Assembly (NCBI RefSeq): GCF_910592395.1
Contig: NC_088317.1
Span: 12,278,001 to 12,342,000, forward strand
Direction of reading: 5' to 3'
DNA: 64,000 nucleotides
Source of the DNA: Lineus longissimus
Taxonomy: Eukaryota; Nemertea; Pilidiophora; Heteronemertea; Lineidae
Numbering within the stretch: the first letter of the stretch is position 1; each line of letters begins with the position of its first letter. The position numbers and the translations under genes were made by a program. A model generated the notes under the pieces. That model ran no database searches. It was given only the letters and a program-made list of their open reading frames with translations, and was not told the origin of the DNA. This document shows positions 1-11,799 of this stretch, piece after piece.

Positions 1-1272
1 AGATCTAAAATACAGACTTTGCTAATTAAGACTGGACTATGCTGAATACCCAACAAGGCTGACATGAGATATGTCACAGGCCCTACAGTCCATTACTAGT
101 AGGCCAATATCGTCGGTTTATCATTGTCTCATGAATTATACATTCTATGATTGATTTTAACTTGGCAGAGCCCCAGACATGCCAGAGTCCATGCAGTCGA
201 CCTCGTGGTTTTGCGAAATGGACAATGTTCCATTGATCTGATAGGACTGGTCTCCTGTCCACCCAGTGCATTTTCGAACTGCTTTCATCGTGGGAGAAGA
301 AACCAGGCTAGCATATTAGTCTATTTTCACGCCGTACATTATAGACATAGGTTTTAAGGCCTAACTACTCGATATGGGAAGTTCTCGATTTCTTCGTTTC
401 TCTGTTTCTCTGTTTATTAATACCCGAAGGATTGTGGGTCTTTATCAAATGTTATGGAAGAGATTAAAAAAATAACATGAAAATCCTAAGCAAAAATATG
501 CCTTTGTCATGACTATCGAACACACTCTATGGAATTGCAATGGCCAAAAAATTATGGTCATAAAGCACAGTTCATGGGCTCATTAAATTTTTGAAAAGGC
601 GCATGAAACAAAAAAAAAGATTTTTGGACTTTTTTGAAATGTTTGTTACATAATGAAGGGATGGAATTAGGTGCATCCAAATACAACATATATATTACCA
701 ACTAAATATACCATACTCTGCTGAAAACCGCATTCAAATATCTTATTTTATCTCGGTGATATTTTTAAAAAGCGGTGGACATTTTTTTTCTGGAAGGACT
801 GTACTATGCAGAATGTATTAAGCAATACTATTGCCTTTGATAGGCAGTGAGAGGCAAAACATCTCACCTTGGTACTGCACCCAGAACACACTATCAACGC
901 AACTGCCGGCCGAACCTGCTTCTTTAGAGGATAACGATTCTCCAGACTGGGATGGGAACCAGGAATCCAGACCAGCTGGTTCAGGGCAGATTGTCAATTA
1001 TGTTGATTATAGTGGTTGGAATGCCGGTGCAGCATCTGTGAGTGTTTCTGTGTGCCAGTGATTCCTCTACAATAGAGCAGGCTTATATGGTTGTTTGGTC
1101 AGTGCTGGCTTAAAACGTGAATTGGGGAACAATAGAGGAAACACTGATAAATAAAGAAGAACCACAGATGTAACATCGGATCCACATTCAATTGTTTAAT
1201 AGGGGCATACAGTTTTCACTGGTAATAAGTGTTTATTTGGATTTAACCTGAATTCGTTTGAAAACGGAAACT
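1..1272. other. No recognisable gene
   Basis: AT-rich intergenic sequence. The only frame with some protein-like character is 831-1061 on the plus strand (76 codons, acidic, Ser/Gly-rich C-terminus). It matches no family I recognise and has no clear splice or promoter context, so it is not called. Confidence 0.5.
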
Positions 1273-1771
1273 GGCATAAATAGGGAGTTTCCGCATCGCT
1301 TACGATTACGATTACGATTACGATTTCGAAGTCGTAATCGTAATACTCTCAAAACCGGCGTGAACCAGAAATTTTGTTTCCGCATTCACACCAACGACTT
1401 GGTGTACTGTAGTATAGGCCCAATACTCTGCTCTCATGCTCTGGGTGCACTTTTCTCCGCGCTAAAACATGATCAAAATCGCCGTTGATCACATTAAATG
1501 CAGTTCCTATGTTTGACAGATATTATGTTCTAAAGTATTCTTCAATGAATATTTCACCTTGAATTTGATATGTAGCGTGGAAAATAGGCTTTTCGCCAAT
1601 CCATGTAATCGTTTTTCGACTTACGAAGATCAGCCGGAATCCTCGTAAGAACGAGACGAAAGTACCATCGACGATTTCGCTGGGGATGACGTAGCACCAA
1701 AAATCGATGACGTCAAACACAAATCGTAATCGTAATCGTAATCGTAAGCGATACGGAAACTCGCTAATGCC
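1273..1771. mobile_element. Inverted-repeat element with (TTACGA)n tips
   Basis: The left end (about 1273-1326) and right end (about 1723-1771) are inverted copies. Each starts near GGCAT, continues through GAGTTTCCG and a CGCTTACG box, and ends in three to four hexamers of TTACGA. The interior has no coding potential. This looks like a non-autonomous TIR element. I could not find a clean target-site duplication, so the exact boundaries are uncertain by several bases. Confidence 0.55.
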
Positions 1772-2302
1772 TCTAGAAATCTAAAATGGAATTGCATGTC
1801 AGATTTCACGATTACACGTTTGCGACAAGACATAAAGTACATCTCCTAATCTTGGTTCATGCCTCGTGTTCTCTTCTGTAGAATATCGCTATAATGCAGG
1901 TTTCGCAACCCTAACGACGTTACAAATGACGAAATACGAAGTACATGTATGTTAATGTAATTATTCGGCGATTATTTTCCCAGATTCGTCGTACAGCTAT
2001 GTACAGGGTGTCCCATAAAAAAGGTAATCCTTGCAAAATAGGTTTTAAAAATAGGATTAAAAATATTAAAATATTTTTAAACCATACTTTCTACAACTTC
2101 TCTCATTGCAGCACAGTAAAGTAGAAGCTATGAGCTTTGTGTTGATACCATTGCGACGTCCAACCTGTTATGCATGACTGAGGACCATGGTCTTGAAAAA
2201 GACATGCAGAAATCACCTTGTTCCAAGAAGGGAAATTAAAGCTTGACATTAAGCCACATCACGTGGCTGAGAATGAAAGCATGTTTAATGATCAACAACA
2301 CA

Positions 2303-2790
2303 TCACTTTTTTTTCAGATAAATTTTATTCCAAATGAATTCAAAATTTTGGCAATTTGAGCCCCGACACCCTCCACATGACCCCTTCCTCTTTGGATGCA
2401 TTTGACAACGCCGACACAGATCCTGAACAGCCCGTATCAACATCTCTGGATTTTCCCTAAATTCATCGACCTCCCAAATTATACGAGCTCTTACTTCTGC
2501 TAGACCTTGAACTGGAGTCTCATAAGCCTTGTTCTTCAGGTACCCCAAAGAAAAAAATCACAGAAAGTCAAATCTGGTGACCTTGGTGGCTACTCAACTA
2601 GGCGGTTCAGCGCGATTACACGTTCTCCGAACATAGCAGCAACCTCGTTAACCAAGGGGTCATTGCGCGCTCGTATGGCCATTTGCACTGCCCCTGGTAT
2701 CATGTTGAGCCAAAACATATTTGATTGGTCAACGAATAACGTTTGACATGCAAATAAGATGTAAATAATGTTTTGACACTTTGCATGTTC
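2303..2790 (-). pseudogene. Mariner-like transposase, C-terminal third (decayed)
   Basis: Read on the minus strand, this encodes a GERVIALN-like stretch, then PPRSPDLTFCDFFLWGYLK, then a helical tail (NKAYETPVQGLAEVRARI). This is the characteristic segment around the third catalytic acidic residue of mariner/Tc1 DDE transposases and their C-terminus. A TAG stands where the family normally has the Trp before PPRSPD. The Asp in LTFCD corresponds to the third catalytic position. The part upstream of GERVIALN is poorly conserved. It sits inside the TIRs at 2004-4134. The sequence is a relic; the family assignment is firm and the subfamily is not resolved. Confidence 0.75.
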
Positions 2791-3779
2791 ATGGCATATA
2801 TTGAATCGGCGAAAAGGGCGCCTTATAAGTCGACATAACCATTTACCCTATTATGCGATCACAAATCAATTGACGGCATAATAGAACTTCATAGACACGG
2901 ATAATACAGGTCATCCTTACCTATAACGTCTTCTATACCTTCTTGTACAACTTAAGATGTACCATACATTAAATTAGGCCCACAAAGGGGTATCACCAGG
3001 AGTGGGTGTGAATACTCAAGAAATCTTTGTAGTTAATTCCGCCCTCTAGGCCTAGTCTTGCCCGGTTACATAGGATTATTCAAGAACGACTATTCATTCC
3101 AATCTAGTATGAGGGACGTCAATTCATCTTCAATCATTTGTACTAAGGGATCATTTGACTAAGATGGCAACTGATGGTATGCTGGCGTGCCTTTTCTTAG
3201 GCCTACACCAAATTTCATGGTTGACGCCAACAGTCTGGCGTAAGAACATTTGATCAATATTGTTGGGTTTCATAACCATGTAACATGACATAGTCAGGCC
3301 TACACATAATCATTATATACCCCATCGGGCCTCTTTGCAATGTCACCCAAAGACGTTACAGGCAAGGATAACCTGTATATGAACTGATGCTGATATAAAA
3401 AATTATTTCCTCCACAAGAAAATTGCGTCATTTAGTCGGGCTATGTGGGCACTCCGAGCAAAATAGAACCGAAGAAGCACGTGTTACAAATCCCAATCGC
3501 GCGAGCACTGTTTTAACATATTATTTCAAAATCCCTTTTGATAATTTATTTTCATATTTGAGGATAAGGCTTCATCTGTATTCCTCCTGAGATAATTGGT
3601 CAATTTTATAATTCTTTGGTCGACTACAGGTTTTTGGTCATGTTGAAACAGTGCTGAAACGGAGTGCCCGGGTCTATATGGCGGTGACGAACGATATGAT
3701 TGGATATGACGTACACGAGTATCCAGGGTTAAGGGGTGCAGCCATTTTGAATGCTGATCAAATAGACCCCGGATGTAGG

Positions 3780-3869
3780 GGTTGAACAAAGCAGCGGCCG
3801 TCAAGGTTTCCTGAACTGCGCGAAGGCGATGTACTGGAGCACCATCCTGTGCCCACCATAAGTTATGAC
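3780..3869 (-). pseudogene. Mariner-like transposase fragment around the second catalytic Asp
   Basis: The minus strand reads WWAQDGAPVHRLRAVQETL, the highly conserved mariner/Tc1 motif holding the second catalytic Asp (QDGAP). Normally the PPRSPD motif follows within a few dozen residues; here it lies about 1.1 kb away at 2303-2790. Either the element suffered an internal insertion or two decayed copies are juxtaposed. A weak second QDGAP-like remnant just upstream of 2303-2790 favours two copies. Confidence 0.65.
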
Positions 3870-4177
3870 ACTCTTAAATTAATCAACCATTGACAATAAA
3901 CCATGGGTGAAGATAACTCCATGGAACTTCCCAACTTGGAACAAGTTCATTTCTGCCTGTCATTTTTAAAGACCATGGTGCTCAGTCATGCGTGACTGCA
4001 TGGACGTCACAATGATATCAAGACAAAGCTCATAGTTTCTACTTAACTGTGCTGTAACGTCAAAAGCTGTATAATGCATGGTTTAAAAATATTAACCCAT
4101 TTCGCCCGGGTCACCCTTTTTATGAGACACCCTGTATAGCCGATGATTCACGATTGTCGCTTAAATGAATTGGCATA

Positions 4178-4323
4178 GGGCCCGGTTGGTTAAAACAATT
4201 TTTTCACAAACGCTAGCGTTAACTTAACTTGGTGTTAAGTCTAAGGGCTTAACTGAAGGAAAAGACGCCAATTTAAGTTAATGCCAGCGTTAGTGACAAA
4301 ATTGGTGATGAACAACCGGGCCC
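4178..4323. mobile_element. Snap-back MITE, 146 bp
   Basis: GGGCCCGGTTG at 4178 and its complement ending at 4323 begin two arms of about 55 bp. The arms pair almost to the centre and include AACGCTAGCGTTAACTTAA-like sequence. A TA precedes the left end. It has no coding capacity. Confidence 0.6.
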
Positions 4324-4337
4324 AGGACTTGATGAGA

Positions 4338-4530
4338 CAACTGACCTTCGTATTTCGTACTTCGTGTTCGTAAGGGTTGCGAAACATACCTAAAGGCAGC
4401 GAACGAACGACGTAGTTCGACAACTACAAAGGTCTGTGCTAATTCATGTAACACTCGAAAATCATATTCTCAGTCGACGATAAGGTACATCGTACTTCGT
4501 CGTTCGTAGCTCTTCGTAAGGGTTGCGAAA
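4338..4530. repeat. Repeated CTTCGT...CGTAAGGGTTGCGAAA block
   Basis: The block with CTTCGT repeats followed by CGTAAGGGTTGCGAAA occurs at about 4338-4386 and again at about 4490-4530. A similar inverted copy lies at about 1890-1945. The inverted copies bracket the mariner element at 2004-4134, suggesting an older enclosing inverted-repeat unit. Confidence 0.45.
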
Positions 4531-5781
4531 TCTGCCTTTTGATCGATCGTGTGACGCAGTCGTGGTCGCCACTCGAATATGCCTGGTTTTGTATATCGAC
4601 CTTTGTATGCATTGAGTTAAAGGAATTGTTGACATTCGATTTAAACCGTTACCAAGAGGATTCCTTGTCTTCATCGCTGGTGTCCAGCGTGTGAGTCGTC
4701 TTCCAAGCAGATGCAGCTAATTGGGTTAGTAACGGGAGACTAACTTGTTTTTTCAGTGCGGTGATCATCGCCTGGGCGCATACACAAACAACAGCTCACA
4801 ATACAGCTATACAGAAGCGTATTAGTGCAAAGTTTTTTTTTAATCACTCATAAACCTACACTTTTGTATATAAGTAGAGACCACTCAGCGTTCCCCTCAG
4901 CAGTGCCACTCGTTTTTGTGATTTCTCCAAGAAAGAAAATACCTAACGAAATGGTCAACTAATTTTTTCTCTTCTGAATTTTAAAGCGGTTATTATTAGA
5001 AGCATCAGTCCAGAAAAAAATGTAGAATTGTCGCGTTTGGTTGGGTCCCAGAGCGAGGAAGTAAAAAGGCGCTATGATTTTCTTAGAAACAACAAACACC
5101 ATATTTTACATTCTGGAGAAAGGATAGAATCTGGCCTTTCCAGTATCATATGACATATTATTTTGGAAACACTGATTTTAAAGAAGGTGCGACTTCCTGT
5201 TAACGCGACACGTCATCCTCACGCCCATTCGAGTAACTCCCTACCAACGATACCTGATGAAACTTTGGAGTGAGACTAATGTCATACAGTGACAATAAAC
5301 TGAGCTAATGTAATTCTAATTGAATTAAATGGCAATAAATCATGATATTCACAACCATTTTGAGGCACTAATTACTCATTGGTACTGCTTCCATCTGTGG
5401 TGTCTTTGACCACGAAAACGATGTCACACCAATCCGAGTGGTAGTGGCAGTCGGGAACTTTGCTTAGTTAAAGTGATTTTTCTCATTTTCTTACTCTATT
5501 TTAAGATTTGAAAATACTGTAGTTTCATGAAAATAACACAACTTCGGGATATTCAAGGCCCGGCCTCTTCTCTCGAGTCTATTCACCAGAGGTAACCAAT
5601 GAGTGACTTCGCTGGCCCTTGCAGTCGGTCGGTAACTAGTGACGGCTCAGCCGAGCTGTCACGGTTACGCTAAACCACTTATTACCGCAGCCCTATTGAT
5701 TCGAAGTGTTGTGGGCCTACTGGTCGATGAGTGCGCATGTGGAATGACGTAAATGGTAAGGCCGCTCGCCGACCGTTTATA
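4531..5781. other. No recognisable gene
   Basis: AT-rich sequence without convincing coding, RNA or repeat structure on either strand. Confidence 0.5.
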
Positions 5782-7856
5782 CAGGTTGTCTCATAAAACT
5801 GAAGCACTTTTTAGATTGATCCAAACCCCCAAACAAAAAAAAGTCCTTATTGTAACTCTGAAGGAAAATATACGAACGCTTGCATTAGTAAAGCAAACTG
5901 AGATTCAGGCAATGATAGAAGTCACGAAATTCCGAAGAAAAACGAGGAGCTCATCCTCTGTTTTTTCTACAACCCCTTTTTTTTGATTCAGACCTCCTAG
6001 GCCTACGTGGGAGAAAACAGAATCGAAGTTTCTAGGATTGTGGTTTTCTTGTTTAATTCTAGGGCCTCTTAGGCCTATAAATGAAGCCCCACTGAAGGTA
6101 CCCACATTGCAGACAACCTGTGCGACAATGGATGCTGTAGAGCTGCTGAGAAAACGACGCGGACGCTACACCGTGACAGAAAAACTTGCCTACCTGAGAG
6201 ACCAGAAGGAGGCACTGGTGAACGGTACGGTGCGCAGTATGAGAGAGTTCGCCGCCAACTATAACATCCCCTGGGAGACGTTTAGAATGTGGAATCTCGA
6301 GGACCTCGAACAGAAGAAAGAACAAGGACATGGCCGGAAGAAGACGGTGATGGAGCCCCGTGATCCGTTATGGCCACAGGTTGAGGACCAGCTTTACCAA
6401 TGGCTGCAGCAGATGAGAGAGCGTCGCCTTGCAGTCTCCGTTCTCGACATTCAAGATAAGGCGTTGGTAGTGTGACAAAGCTGGTGGAATGAGTTAGCCC
6501 ATTATGTCAGAGAAGGGCTTCAGCATTGTCGCCCTCAGCTATGGGATTTCAACGCATCCATAGGCTGGGTGGAGTGCTTGATGAAGAGACGCCACGTGTC
6601 CCTACGGAAGGTGACCAAGAATACAACGACCGTCCCCGCTGATGCTGCTGCAAGGATCCAGACCTTCCGAGATGCGGTTACTGGGAGAATCGATCGTCTT
6701 GATATACGGATGCGGTTCTTCTTTAACATGGACCAAACCTTTGTCCTGTTTGATATGAGAACCATGTACAAAGCCAACACCACGGGGAGAAGGCCATAGA
6801 CGTCCGATCATCCAGGTCCAATACCAAGCTGGGATACACCGTCACCCTCTGCATCGCAGCCTCTGGAGCAAAGTTGCCGGCGCACATCAACATCCCCAGT
6901 AGAGGTTTCGTCCGGGTGTTTGCAGCCCTCCAACCCACCAGCAGATGTAAAGATTACCCAATCGGAAACTGGTTGGATGAGGGAGGACACGGAGCACCAC
7001 TGGTTAGATGAAGTCCTATCACCCTACGTCACCGACAACGAGACCGACCAGTTCCTGTTAATCGTCGATCATTATCGGGTCCACCGGACAGAGAACTTCC
7101 GGACGAGAGTCCGCGACATGAGAGGCAGCCTGGATTACGTACCTGCTGGTTCCACATCCCTCGTACAACCGTTAGATGTTGCAGTCATGAAGTCCTTCAA
7201 ATGTCACGTACGGCGACAATGAAAATCGTGGAAGAAGGACCACACGGACGAACGAGGAGACTGCCCTCACATTGGCCTGAGAGACGTGACCAACATCATC
7301 AGAGATGCCTGGGATGATGTTGATGAGGACGTTATCGTCCACTGATTTGAAGCATCGTTTTGACCAAGGCCAATTGAAGCAGGACCACATGCCATCTTGG
7401 AGGAAGAAGAGGAGACTGCCGTGGATGGACCAGAGTTCGTGAATGTAGTCGAGGAGGACATTGTGATGGACTTGAATTGACTGTGGGTGTTGTGAATGAT
7501 TGTGGGTATGATTCTGAACGCTGGACAATCTAATAATGTGTATCTTTAGCTTTGAAATAAAAATTGAATCGGGATTTGCATCGTTCTTTTTTATTCCTTC
7601 ACTGATCACTTCGGACAAGACTATACCTTCAGAGGGATGTTCGGTTTTGTCTCCAGATATGTGACGGACAACTTCTCATTCTTACCAATTTCGCACTGCA
7701 AAGTATCTTTGAAAGCCCGAAGCTGGTAAGGGATGATAAGACCCGAAGACATGCTCCATTACCTCCCTGAGCAGTGCCTCACTTTGAAAGGGCAGGTCAG
7801 TCCCTAAAACCAGCAGAAGCCAATATGTCAGTTGGACTTTTTTCATGAACACCCTG
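5782..7856 (+). mobile_element. pogo-like DNA transposon, both ends present
   Basis: The left end CAGGTTGTCTCATAAAA starts right after TA (5780-5781). The right end is the complement of CAGGGTGTTCATGAAAA, followed by TA (7857-7858). The 2075-bp unit therefore has TA-flanked TIRs as expected for the Tc1/mariner/pogo superfamily. Its single gene (6128-7480, plus strand) is a pogo-class transposase. The termini resemble those of the mariner element at 2004-4134 although the transposases differ. Confidence 0.75.
6128..7480 (+). pseudogene. pogo-like DDE transposase (CENP-B-type), broken
   Basis: ATG at 6128 opens an N-terminal helix-turn-helix (YTVTEKLAYLRD to NIPWETFRMWNLED). A CENP-B-type DNA-binding region follows, with FNASIGWVECLMKR at about 6550-6585. 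The DDE core shows FFFNMDQTF (first Asp, near 6725), LLIVDHYRVHRT (second Asp, near 7060) and TSLVQPLDV (third Asp, near 7170). The C-terminus is acidic. Damage: in-frame TGA at 6473, two compensating frameshifts near 6797 and 6925, and TGA codons at about 7220, 7330 and 7345. The related copy at 27.8-29.1 kb has Trp, Gly and Arg at those last three TGA sites, so each is a point mutation. In the living family this enzyme cuts and pastes its own element in the nucleus. Non-functional here. Confidence 0.85.
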
Positions 7857-9300
7857 TACACTATCAGCCATAAGCACTGGGACACCCTTTACACTACCAA
7901 TGACGATTAGTTGAAAATGTTCTGGGACACTCAGTACAATGGCCAAAGGCCCTGATCCCATTATCCCATTCATAGGAGACCTACGAATCGGTTTTAACAA
8001 CCTAAACAATAAGGATTGGACTCGAAACTGAAGTATATTGGATATGAGGCCGGGTCAACCCTCTCTAGAATCCCAGCCAATGATCGGCCTTCTCAACAGC
8101 TCTGTTCGCCACCCTATGAGTCAGGGGCGGCGACACCGGCTGTTAATGAAGTGGTGTTATTTTCTTGAATTTATAGTATGAACATCGCAAGGGCAATAAG
8201 GCATCTGTTCTGACTATTAAAGCCCATGTACTAACATTCGATATAAGACCAGAAAGGATATCGATAACAACACCAAAAACGGCTTTACGCCAATAGCATT
8301 ATGGAGAAGGATATATTATAGACAAGGATAACCTACCCGACATAACTCATTGTTCCATTATGAGACACGCTAACTATAAAAGAACTCAAGAACAAGTGCG
8401 TTATCGCAGGTTGAATTGTGTAATCCGGTGTTTTACAACAATTTAAATTTAAGTTGTTTTGACAAACGCTGAAAGCAAGAAACCGGAAGAAAGAGCTCTT
8501 TATAACTCTCTGGCATTTAGGTAAAACAAAGTGGTATTCAGAACATACTAAGGCAATGTTAAATTCAGATCCTATTCTGCATTTCTTTAAGATTATCATC
8601 GTTCCGGCGACAGACAGTAGAAAGAACAGACAGGTCTCGGCAGCTGTCCTTTGATCCCACAGTTCCCTTGGGCAATTTACTGGAAGCTATGAAGAAGCCC
8701 GTCTTAATGTAGCTTCAAACTGAGCTTAATAAGCAATGCGGCCAACAATTCAACGAAAAGTACACTCGGTCAATGTTGGTATAATCGGCATGCAGCGCAA
8801 CATATTGATTCGAACAAGCTGACAGTTTAGCCTGTTGTTTTAGTAAGGTTTCATCAGCTGCTGTTAATTGCCAAACAAATTATTATGATTAATGATTATC
8901 AATTCGGATTCAAAAAGGTGTGTCCACTGCATGCTGTTGTTATGTTGTCGAAGAGGTAATACACTATCATGTAAATAATGATACTCCTGTGTACTGTGTA
9001 ATTCTGTACGCCAGCAAAGACTTCGACTGTGTCCCATCATACTGTTCAAAATATTATTGAGAAGAGGGCACGTCTCCTTGCTTCGTTATGCTGTATACTA
9101 GTACCATTCAAACAGTGGCTGTTATCTGGAAAAACGGCAAATGCTCTAAATGTCGTCCCTTAGTCTCTGCAATTGTGGTAATTATGGTAAAAGGTTTGAT
9201 ATCTCAAGCAATCCACACGGCCGTTATAGCTCGGTGATTTTTACTTCGGGGAAACCCCTTGTCACCGTTACTATATAAAAAGCTTGCCGATCACCACGCC
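7857..9300. other. No recognisable gene
   Basis: Intergenic. Short open frames at 7682-8009 (minus) and 8333-8599 (minus) match no family and have no supporting context. Confidence 0.5.
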
Positions 9301-10297
9301 TATGGCACGCCAAAGCGGAATTATTTCAGCCCTGTACAAAATATTAGCAACATTTTAAAAACGATCCAACATTTTCAGAAAACAAGCCAACATTAGTGGA
9401 ATTATTTCAACCCTGCACAAAATATAAGCATTATTTAAAAAAAGATCCAACATTTTGAGAAAACAAGCCAATTTTTTTTTGACATTTAGAAAAATTCGTT
9501 AGAAAAAAATTATTTTGGGGTTAAACTTTTTTTCTTCATAAAAAAACTTTAAAAATTCATTATTTCGTGAAAAAAATATTTAATTTTTTTTCTTCTCTGA
9601 AAATATTTTCCCGCAAAATTTTTTTTTTAAATGTTGACAAAATTTTACGGCAACATTTATTTTCGTTCAAGATTTTTTTCTTGCAACATTTTTTTTCGTC
9701 AACAATTTTTTCGTCCAACAACGAGCGCCACCTGTGAACAACTAATTGAACTATATCCCCTCGAGACGAGGTTTAGCTACGGGGTACTTCTGGCATGTTT
9801 CTTAACACGAATATCTTACGCACGTGCCATACACAACAACATACGAACGAACGAACGATCAGAATTCCCGACCTGCTATGAGTATGAAGTACCCCAGCTT
9901 AACCTCGTCCCTGCGCGCGAGTGTTATCAGCAGTTCATAGGTGGCGCTCGTTGTTGAACGGAAAAAATGTTTAACGAAAAAAATGTTGCCAAGAAAAAAT
10001 CTGGAACGAAAATAAATGTTGCAGTAAAATTTTGTCAAGATTTTTTTTTTTAAATTGCGTGGAAAATATTTTTAAGAGAAGAAAAAAATGTAAACGAATT
10101 TTTCGAAGTATCACGAAAAAAAAATTGTTGGCTCGTTTTTTCAAAATGTTGACATGAGCCTAAAAATTTTTATCTTTTTTAAAAGATTGTCGGGTATATT
10201 TTTGAAAGTTTAAATAGTATTTCTTCTTTGTTGCCAAGAAATTTGAAGTTGCTAATATTTTTTCAGGGTTGACATAATTCCGCTTTGGCGTGCCATA
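9301..10297. mobile_element. Foldback element with T-rich arms
   Basis: TATGGCACGCCAAAGCGGAA at 9301 is repeated inverted, ending at 10297. The inverted similarity runs nearly to the centre (about 9838), through T-rich tracts, GAGCGCCACCT (9723 and its partner near 9940) and a GGGGTACTTC box. The left arm carries an internal direct duplication of 81 bp (from 9317 and from 9398), which explains its extra length. A short CGAACGAA repeat lies near the centre. There is no coding capacity; the whole unit can form one hairpin of about 450 bp per arm. Confidence 0.75.
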
Positions 10298-11004
10298 CGC
10301 GCCAACGACGGGTTCAATAACCAAATTGTTGGGCATATTTTGTGGTATTCGAACCAGGACACCCGGACTCTCGATTTTTCCACGTTTATCTTTAAACACG
10401 AAAGGTATGTATGATGATGTAGGCCTATTGTTATGTCTCATGAATAATTTGCTCACTTCAAAGTGTTTTTTATGATACACAGGACAATTATAAGTGGTAT
10501 TATTTCAAGGCCAATGCAGTGGGAGGGAACCAACAGCCGCACTGTACTAAATGTAGAGTCAACGTATACGTCGGTAATTGCGCACACTCCCGTCGCTGAT
10601 TAAGCCGAACACCAGCTCCAGTTCATATGTACTGAAGCAGATGTTGGAGTTCACCCTCTGACACCTGGCCTGATCGCTTGACGTTGTGTCTGATTGACTA
10701 ATCAGGGACGAGTGAAATAAAAAGATAGGGAAGTAACTCTACTTATAGGCTTATTTATTTAATTGATAAACTTCAAAATCAATCTGTAGCTAAGTGACCA
10801 CAATGACTCGACACTATAACGATTAACCATTATTACAAATATCATTGCATTTGTAAAGGTTTTGTGACATGTACTTTGAACCTTACAGCAAGACAGATGT
10901 CCTTAAATAGACCAATGGTACTACATATGCATGTATGAAGATGAGCTTTATGGCTCAGTAGTTGTTGTTCCATTATGAATATAGCCTAGTCTTGCCTCAG
11001 TTAT
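10298..11004. other. No recognisable gene
   Basis: Intergenic sequence. The open frames at its left edge are translations of the foldback arm. Confidence 0.5.
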
Positions 11005-11052
11005 GTGCATTCATTGAACACGGAATCTATCTTTTTCAGCTCCAACACCAAA

Positions 11053-11373
11053 ATGGCAAGTGCCATCATTGATCTGACTGTCTCACCAGAGTCGGATATG
11101 TCTGACACCCTGATTAACTCGAAACAGCGGGAGAAACAACGCCAGAGAAGACCAAAGCCAGTTGCGAAAAGTTCGTCTTCAAGTCAGACCGTGATGACAG
11201 GAGGAATAGAATCTGTGTCCCAGGAAGTGTGCCAGAGGTGGAATGAACTTCATGCGGGAGGATACAGGGAGGTCAATGAGGTATCCCCAACAACAAAGGC
11301 AACCCAGACTCCATGGACTGTAGATATGTGTGTCACGCTCGACACAGCTGTTAATTTCTATTGTGGAAATTAA
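11053..11373 (+). CDS. Hypothetical small protein or exon with SIM-like motif
   Basis: A 106-codon open frame from ATG 11053 (context AAAATGGC; an in-frame ATG also lies at 11005). The N-terminus reads MASAIIDLTVSPESD: a hydrophobic IIDLT core followed by Ser and acidic residues, the pattern of a SUMO-interacting motif. A strongly basic segment follows (KQREKQRQRRPKP), then a Ser-rich linker and a region with RWNELHAGGYREVNE. A TTTTTCAG upstream at about 11033 could be a splice acceptor. No family is recognised. It lies beside the PHD-finger transposase-like gene on the opposite strand and could belong to the same element or be a host exon. Confidence 0.35.
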   Translation: MASAIIDLTVSPESDMSDTLINSKQREKQRQRRPKPVAKSSSSSQTVMTGGIESVSQEVCQRWNELHAGGYREVNEVSPTTKATQTPWTVDMCVTLDTAVNFYCGN

Positions 11374-11799
11374 TTCTAAAAATAATTTGTATGACCTGGT
11401 AGGCTTATATATGAAGTCTCTTTGACATTCTTTTATGACACTTGCCAAGAGAAGACTAGGAATCGAACTTGGCTCAAAGCCTAAATTGATGGTTTATTAA
11501 AAACCTAAATCATAACCTAGTCATTGGATACCCTGAATATTTATTAACCCCATACTCCTTACCAGTGTTTTGGAAAATATACTGATTAGTCTTAAACTGA
11601 GTAGGGAACAATGCATGAACAAGGTGGTCCAAAATGTTTGCAACCCATGGCAGATTTAATGAAATTGTACTGTTGCTATTTTTCAGATACATCACTATAT
11701 ACTACATTTAGTTTTGCAATTTAACTAGCATTGATCCTAGTATTGCAATCATTTGAACCGAAACTTTCCGAACTATTCTTCTCGCCTCATTTAGCAGAT

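Larger units (their letters stand above)
2004..4134. mobile_element. Mariner/Tc1-type element with ~200-bp inverted arms
   Basis: The termini read CAGGGTGTCCCATAAAAA on the left and the complement of CAGGGTGTCTCATAAAAA on the right, each flanked by a TA (2002-2003 and 4135-4136), which is the Tc1/mariner target. The inverted similarity continues inward for about 200 bp on each side (2004-2233 and 3933-4134), unusually long for the group. Two decayed mariner transposase segments lie inside on the minus strand (2303-2790 and 3780-3869), separated by about 1 kb with no recognisable transposase sequence. The element is inactive. Confidence 0.75.

Noticed and set aside
1273-1771. 9-bp target duplication for the (TTACGA)n element
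   Set aside because: Flanks tried at several boundaries agree at only three or so of nine positions; not claimed.
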